Part shown: positions 60,363 through 64,000 of the stretch, one piece after another
Layout: every line of letters starts with the position of its first letter
How positions within the stretch are numbered: position 1 is the first letter of the stretch
Source of the DNA: an uncultured Chloroflexota bacterium
GTDB taxonomy: Bacteria; Chloroflexota; UBA11872
Direction of reading: 5' to 3'
NCBI GenBank assembly: GCA_958296175.1
Contig: OY282448.1
Location: forward strand, 2,728,127-2,792,126
DNA length: 64,000 nt
Translations under genes and position numbers: made by a program
Notes under the pieces: generated by a model
Database searches by the model: none
Told to the model about the DNA's origin: nothing
What the model saw: the letters and a program-made list of their open reading frames with translations, nothing else

Positions 60363-61463
60363 TCAGCGGTCGAAGCGCCGGTCGAGCAGCGCGTTGGCCA
60401 GGCGCACCGTCCCGGCAAAGGCCAGCAGCAGGCCGACCAGCATGCCCACCGTGGTCCAGGCCTGGCTGGCCGACGCCCAGCTCAGCAACGCGAACACGCC
60501 CCAGGCCGACGCCGCCAGTCCCAGCATGATGAGGGGAAAGACCAGGCCCACGGCCACGACGGTGTAGCCCGGCGTCTGCCGCACCGCGCCGGCATCCAGC
60601 ACCCGAAACGCGCGTCGGCTGGTTCGGTCCAGGTGATAGGCGGCGGTGAACCAGAACACGCCCAGCACCAACGGCGCGCCCACCCAGGCTGCGGCGGCGA
60701 GGTTCGTTGCGCCGGCCACGCGCGGATCGTCCGGGGGCGGCAGCGGCGTCCAGGGCAAGTCCAGCGCCAGCAACCCCTGCACCGACCCCACCACGCCGCC
60801 CTCGGCCCACGGCAAGGCCACGGACACCACGGCCCAGCCCAGCAGTCCCAGCACGGCCACGGCCAGGACCGTGAACCCAAGCTCGCGCCGCGTGCCCTGG
60901 ATGCGGTGCAGGTAGGCGCGTATCAGGTCGAGGGTCTCCTGCAAGGTCAGCGGGCGGTCGTCCGCGGGCGGCGGCTTGGAGCGCGCCGAGGGCCGAATGA
61001 TCAAGTCCTGCGCGGGCGTTTCGCCGTCGGGGTCCTGCTCGACGGTCCGCGCGGCGTTCCTGCGCGGCGAAGGTTCGTCTACGTCGTCACCGGACGCCGG
61101 GCGTCCGGCGGCGGGCGGCGAGCGACGGGATATGCGCACGGCCGCGGCGCGCCGCGGCTCAGGGGCGCGCGCGCCGTCCGTGTCGTCCCGCGCGCCGCGC
61201 TGCGGAGCGCGGGGGGCCGGGCGAAGGTCGTCGGCGGGCGGCGTCGGGCCCTCGGGGGGAGCGGCGCGGGCTGGGTCTGCGTCGTCTCGAGCGGCGCGGC
61301 CGCGCCGGGAGCGGGGCGGCCGCGGTCGGTGCTGGATCGTTCGCGCCTCCGGGCCAGTCGCGGCAACGATTCTACGCGGGTGGACGGGTTGGTGAGCGGG
61401 CGCCTGCGCGGAATTGCATGCGCCTTCGTTCCTCCCCGCCCAGGAAGAGACGTTTGCATCCAT
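60363..61463 (-). CDS. Membrane protein with long disordered N-terminus, unknown
   Basis: About 366 residues from an ATG at 61463 (later starts possible). The first 180 are Arg/Pro/Ala-rich and disordered. Then LTLQETLDLIRAYLHRIQGT precedes four membrane segments, including LGFTVLAVAVLGLLGWAVVSVAL, APLVLGVFWFTAAY, VVAVGLVFPLIMLGLAASAW and WTTVGMLVGLLLAFAG. A short DRTSRRAFRVLDAG lies between them. The membrane half seems real; the N-terminal half could be shorter. Function unknown. Confidence 0.6.
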   Translation of the reverse strand: MDANVSSWAGRNEGACNSAQAPAHQPVHPRRIVAATGPEARTIQHRPRPPRSRRGRAARDDADPARAAPPEGPTPPADDLRPAPRAPQRGARDDTDGARAPEPRRAAAVRISRRSPPAAGRPASGDDVDEPSPRRNAARTVEQDPDGETPAQDLIIRPSARSKPPPADDRPLTLQETLDLIRAYLHRIQGTRRELGFTVLAVAVLGLLGWAVVSVALPWAEGGVVGSVQGLLALDLPWTPLPPPDDPRVAGATNLAAAAWVGAPLVLGVFWFTAAYHLDRTSRRAFRVLDAGAVRQTPGYTVVAVGLVFPLIMLGLAASAWGVFALLSWASASQAWTTVGMLVGLLLAFAGTVRLANALLDRRFDR

Positions 61464-61733
61464 CACTGCCGGGGCAGGCCGCGACCTGTCCAAACGCTCG
61501 TCGAACCTGTCGACGGTGACGCTGGGGTCCGGGACTGGCTCGAGGGCGGGGCGGGCTTGCGCCGGCGCGGCGAGGCTTTGCCCAAGTCTCAGGAAGGGTG
61601 ACGGCGTTCGAGGGGCGGCGTGCCCGCTACCGCCCAGGGAGAAGGAACGAGCGGTACGCGGGGGCGCGAGAGCGGCGGGGGACGCGGGCGCGCAGTCATA
61701 ATTGGCATGCCTGGGTTTGCGGGAGATCAGGTT
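61464..61733. promoter_or_regulatory. Divergent region with probable sulfatase promoter
   Basis: CATAAT at 61697-61702 is a good -10; the downstream GGGAG (61721-61725) lies 8 nt before the GTG at 61734. Upstream DNA is GC-rich with no clear -35. No gene seen. Confidence 0.4.
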
Positions 61734-63014
61734 GTGTCCCTGCCAAATGTGTTGATCGTGACTACGCATGACACCGGGCGGTTCATCCAGCCTTACGGCG
61801 TGACCACGGTGGAGACGCCGACCTTGAACCGGCTGGCGGCGGAGGGAGCGCGGTTCGACGCGTACACGACGGCGCCGCAGTGCTCGCCCAGCCGCGCCAG
61901 TCTGACCACGGGGCGCTATCCGCACGCCAACGGAACCATGGGACTGACGCACAACGAGTTCCGCTGGGACCTGCACCCGGGCGAGCGCACCATTCCGCAG
62001 GTGCTGCGCACGGCTGGCTACCGCAGCGGGCATTGGGGCGTGGAGCACGCGGCGCGCGACCCGCGGCGCATTGGCAACGACGTCTACGAGGCGGCGCGCG
62101 ACATCGAGGCGATTGCGCCGGCGCTGGCGGCGTTCATCGACGCCGAGCCTGGGCGGCCGTTCGCGGCGCAGGTTGGGTTTGGCCAGACGCATCGGGTCAG
62201 CGGCGGCTTCGGGTTTGGCGGCCAGCCGTTCGACGCGCACGGCGTGACCACGCCGCCGTATCTGGCGGACGCGCCGGCCACGCGCGCCGACCTGGCGGAC
62301 TTCCAGGCTTGCGTCAACCACGCCGACGCCATGATCGGCCGGCTGCTGCGGGTGGTGGAAGACCGCGGCCTGCTGGACCGGACGCTGGTGGTGTACGTGA
62401 GCGACCACGGCATCGCCTTCCCGCGCGCGAAGTGCACGCTCTACGACCCGGGCATCGAAATCTCGTTGATCGCCAGGCTGCCGGGCACGGCGCTCAGCGG
62501 CGGGGCGGCGCCGGCGGGCATGGCCAGCATCATGGACGTGCTGCCCACGCTGATCGAGCTGACCGGCGCGGACGCGCCGCCGGATTTGCACGGCGCGTCG
62601 CTGCTGCCGCTGGCGGCCGGCCAAGCCGCGGGCCGCGACGAGCTGTTCGTGGAAAAGACGTATCACAGCTACTACGACCCCATGCGCGGGGTTCGCACGG
62701 CGGGCTGGAAATACATCCGCAATTTCGAGCCTGGCCTGGGGGTCGAGATTCCCAGCGACATTGCCGCCAGCGGGGCCTACCGCGATCTGGCGGGGCGTCT
62801 GCATCCCTCGCACCACGCGCCGGTGGAGCTGTACGACCTGTGCGCCGACCCCGCCGAACGCACCAACCTGGCCGGCCAGCCTCGGCACGCGGCAGTTCAG
62901 GCCGAACTGGAAGGCAAGGTGCTGCGCTGGATGCGCGACACCGGCGACCCGCTGCTGGAGGGGCCGATCGAGTCGCCGTTCTATCGGGAGACGCTGGCGG
63001 AATTCGTCACATAG
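61734..63014 (+). CDS. Sulfatase (Cys-type arylsulfatase family)
   Basis: A 426-residue sulfatase without signal peptide. The start used is GTG 61734 (GGGAG 8 nt upstream); an ATG at 61707 is too near the -10. Signature CSPSRASLTTGRYPHANG places the residue that becomes formylglycine at Cys50. VLIVTTHDTGRF, MASIMDVLPTLIEL and SDHGIAFPRAKCTLYDPGIE complete the metal site. It hydrolyses a sulfate ester, possibly from algal or host glycan. A formylglycine-generating enzyme is needed but is not in the window. Followed after 95 bp by the GIY-YIG gene. Confidence 0.93.
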   Translation: MSLPNVLIVTTHDTGRFIQPYGVTTVETPTLNRLAAEGARFDAYTTAPQCSPSRASLTTGRYPHANGTMGLTHNEFRWDLHPGERTIPQVLRTAGYRSGHWGVEHAARDPRRIGNDVYEAARDIEAIAPALAAFIDAEPGRPFAAQVGFGQTHRVSGGFGFGGQPFDAHGVTTPPYLADAPATRADLADFQACVNHADAMIGRLLRVVEDRGLLDRTLVVYVSDHGIAFPRAKCTLYDPGIEISLIARLPGTALSGGAAPAGMASIMDVLPTLIELTGADAPPDLHGASLLPLAAGQAAGRDELFVEKTYHSYYDPMRGVRTAGWKYIRNFEPGLGVEIPSDIAASGAYRDLAGRLHPSHHAPVELYDLCADPAERTNLAGQPRHAAVQAELEGKVLRWMRDTGDPLLEGPIESPFYRETLAEFVT

Positions 63015-63109
63015 CCCGCGGGCGGCGCTTCGGCGCTCGCTATTCGCCGAAGGGGAACGAGGAAAAGACGTACAGTTAGCCGTCTCGCCACGGGAATCAG
63101 GCGCAACGC

Positions 63110-63955
63110 ATGGACCACACCAGCAAGATTTCGGACCATCTGCAGCAACGCCTCGCGGACGAAGGGATGAGTGAAGTCAGCGCCGTGGAGGCTGCCCGGT
63201 GGTTGGATGAAGCCAGATTGCTCAGGGACAGTCCATCGCGTCCTGGAAAGCCCCTTCGAGACATCCTGCGCAAACATCGGGGAATGCAGGCCATCGCAGG
63301 CGCATATCAGGACCCGCCACAACCTCATGGCCGCTGGTTCATTCGGCGCGTAACGGCCTCGGACGACGCGCCGCCCGAACCGCAGCGGCGCGGCGGCCAG
63401 AGAGCCTCATCTCGCCCGTCGGCCAACAGGCCGGCGCACGCAACCGAAGGGCCGGCACACGCCATCGACACGGTCGAGGCCGCAGAAGCCGCCGGGTTCT
63501 CGGGCTTCGTGTCCGTTGGCGAGTGCATCGAGCGAGGGTTGCCTCGCAATCAGCCTTCCCTCAACCAACCGGGTGTTTATCTGATTTGCGCCCCGCCGAG
63601 CTATCTGCCTGAATTCATCCCACCGGACGAAGCGCGCATCGCAAGAAACGTGCACTTTCCTTGGACGCTGGCCCGTCTGAGGGAAAAATGGGTCGAGGGA
63701 GTCGATGTGCTGTACGTCGGAAAGTCGACGCAGCTCCGACAGCGGTTGAGAACTCTGCTCAGACACTGTCAGGGCCGCAGCGTCAACCACACGGGCGGGG
63801 AGATCATCTGGCAGCTGCGAGGGTATGAGTCCTTCCTTCTTTGCTGGCGGCCTACCGAGCCGCCACCCGCGCCGCGCAATCTGGAAACGCGGCTCATCCA
63901 GGCGTTCATGCGGGCACACCGAGGGCGCTTGCCCTTTGCGAACCGGCAGACGTAG
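63110..63955 (+). CDS. Stand-alone GIY-YIG nuclease-like protein
   Basis: A 281-residue protein. The N-terminal 120 residues are helical and contain a low-complexity linker (QRASSRPSANRPAHATEG). The C-terminal half has a GIY-YIG domain: GVYLI (155-159), LYVGKSTQLRQRL (201-213, with Arg210 and Arg212), Glu259 in NLETRLIQAF, and Asn278 in LPFANRQ. All five signature positions are present, so nuclease activity is likely. GC content looks lower than the neighbours, suggesting acquisition. ATG start at 63110, with GGAATCAGG upstream. Substrate unknown. Confidence 0.78.
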   Translation: MDHTSKISDHLQQRLADEGMSEVSAVEAARWLDEARLLRDSPSRPGKPLRDILRKHRGMQAIAGAYQDPPQPHGRWFIRRVTASDDAPPEPQRRGGQRASSRPSANRPAHATEGPAHAIDTVEAAEAAGFSGFVSVGECIERGLPRNQPSLNQPGVYLICAPPSYLPEFIPPDEARIARNVHFPWTLARLREKWVEGVDVLYVGKSTQLRQRLRTLLRHCQGRSVNHTGGEIIWQLRGYESFLLCWRPTEPPPAPRNLETRLIQAFMRAHRGRLPFANRQT

Positions 63956-64000
63956 GAGCTTGCGGCTCAGCGGTCAGACGGACGCGCGAGTCGTGCGGGA

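Overview
This is a very GC-rich bacterial chromosome segment (about 70% or more by eye) with frequent GTG, TTG and probably CTG starts, many 4-nt ATGA/GTGA gene overlaps and gaps full of short repeats. Gene content and order fit a free-living bacterium, most likely Chloroflexota (Dehalococcoidia or SAR202-like). The hints are a dcw cluster fused to yggS-yggT-DUF167 and his genes, abundant Gfo/Idh oxidoreductases, MFS carriers and a sulfatase, and a pyruvate phosphate dikinase. The phylum is an inference. I saw no rRNA, tRNA, transposase or cas gene.

Layout. 1-11.7 kb is mixed metabolism: an edge-truncated SLC13/ArsB-type ion carrier, a nucleosidase-like protein, two unknown proteins, a GTG-start 6-phosphogluconate dehydrogenase, a lipoprotein esterase, a Gfo/Idh oxidoreductase, a drug-efflux MFS carrier, an unknown protein and an RNase H. 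12.0-24.4 kb is the division and cell wall cluster: mraZ-rsmH-ftsL-ftsI-ftsW-murG-murC-murB-ftsQ-ftsA-ftsZ. It has MraZ-box-like direct repeats before mraZ, a perfect 14-bp hairpin before rsmH, 66-bp repeats fused in frame to rsmH, and a 12-mer shared by the mraZ and ftsZ upstream regions. mraY, murD, murE, murF and ddl are absent. 24.4-29.1 kb continues with yggS, yggT, a DUF167 gene, hisS, hisH, hisA and hisF, mostly overlapping.

29.1-36 kb holds a 36-residue membrane peptide, a sugar-type MFS carrier, a Gfo/Idh enzyme, a MOSC protein coupled to a TIM-barrel isomerase, a class I amidohydrolase of the peptidase C26 family, mobA and a thioredoxin. 36-45.6 kb carries dnaG, ppdK, an Fsr-like MFS carrier, an ADP-ribosylglycohydrolase, a ribokinase and a queuosine-precursor transporter. 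45.8-50.6 kb (minus strand) is a tight operon: folK, folC, a DUF1992 gene, a GT9 glycosyltransferase and a WecG/TagA-type transferase. After a repeat-rich 1.15-kb gap, 51.7-60.3 kb holds an O-antigen-ligase-like protein, a flippase-like membrane protein, three GT4 glycosyltransferases, a divergent PlsY-like protein and a UbiA prenyltransferase resembling decaprenyl-phosphate phosphoribosyltransferase. These look like one envelope-glycan locus. The right end has a membrane protein, a Cys-type sulfatase and a stand-alone GIY-YIG protein.

The strongest unexplained signal is in the gaps. At least nine loci carry two to four degenerate direct repeats of about 18-38 bp with periods of about 55-72 bp, and the repeat sequence differs from locus to locus. 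A second family begins with a CTCACCCT head followed by palindrome-bearing DNA, tandemly arrayed at three of its four sites; one of these arrays lies inside the rsmH reading frame. A roughly 90-bp element is also shared by two distant gaps.
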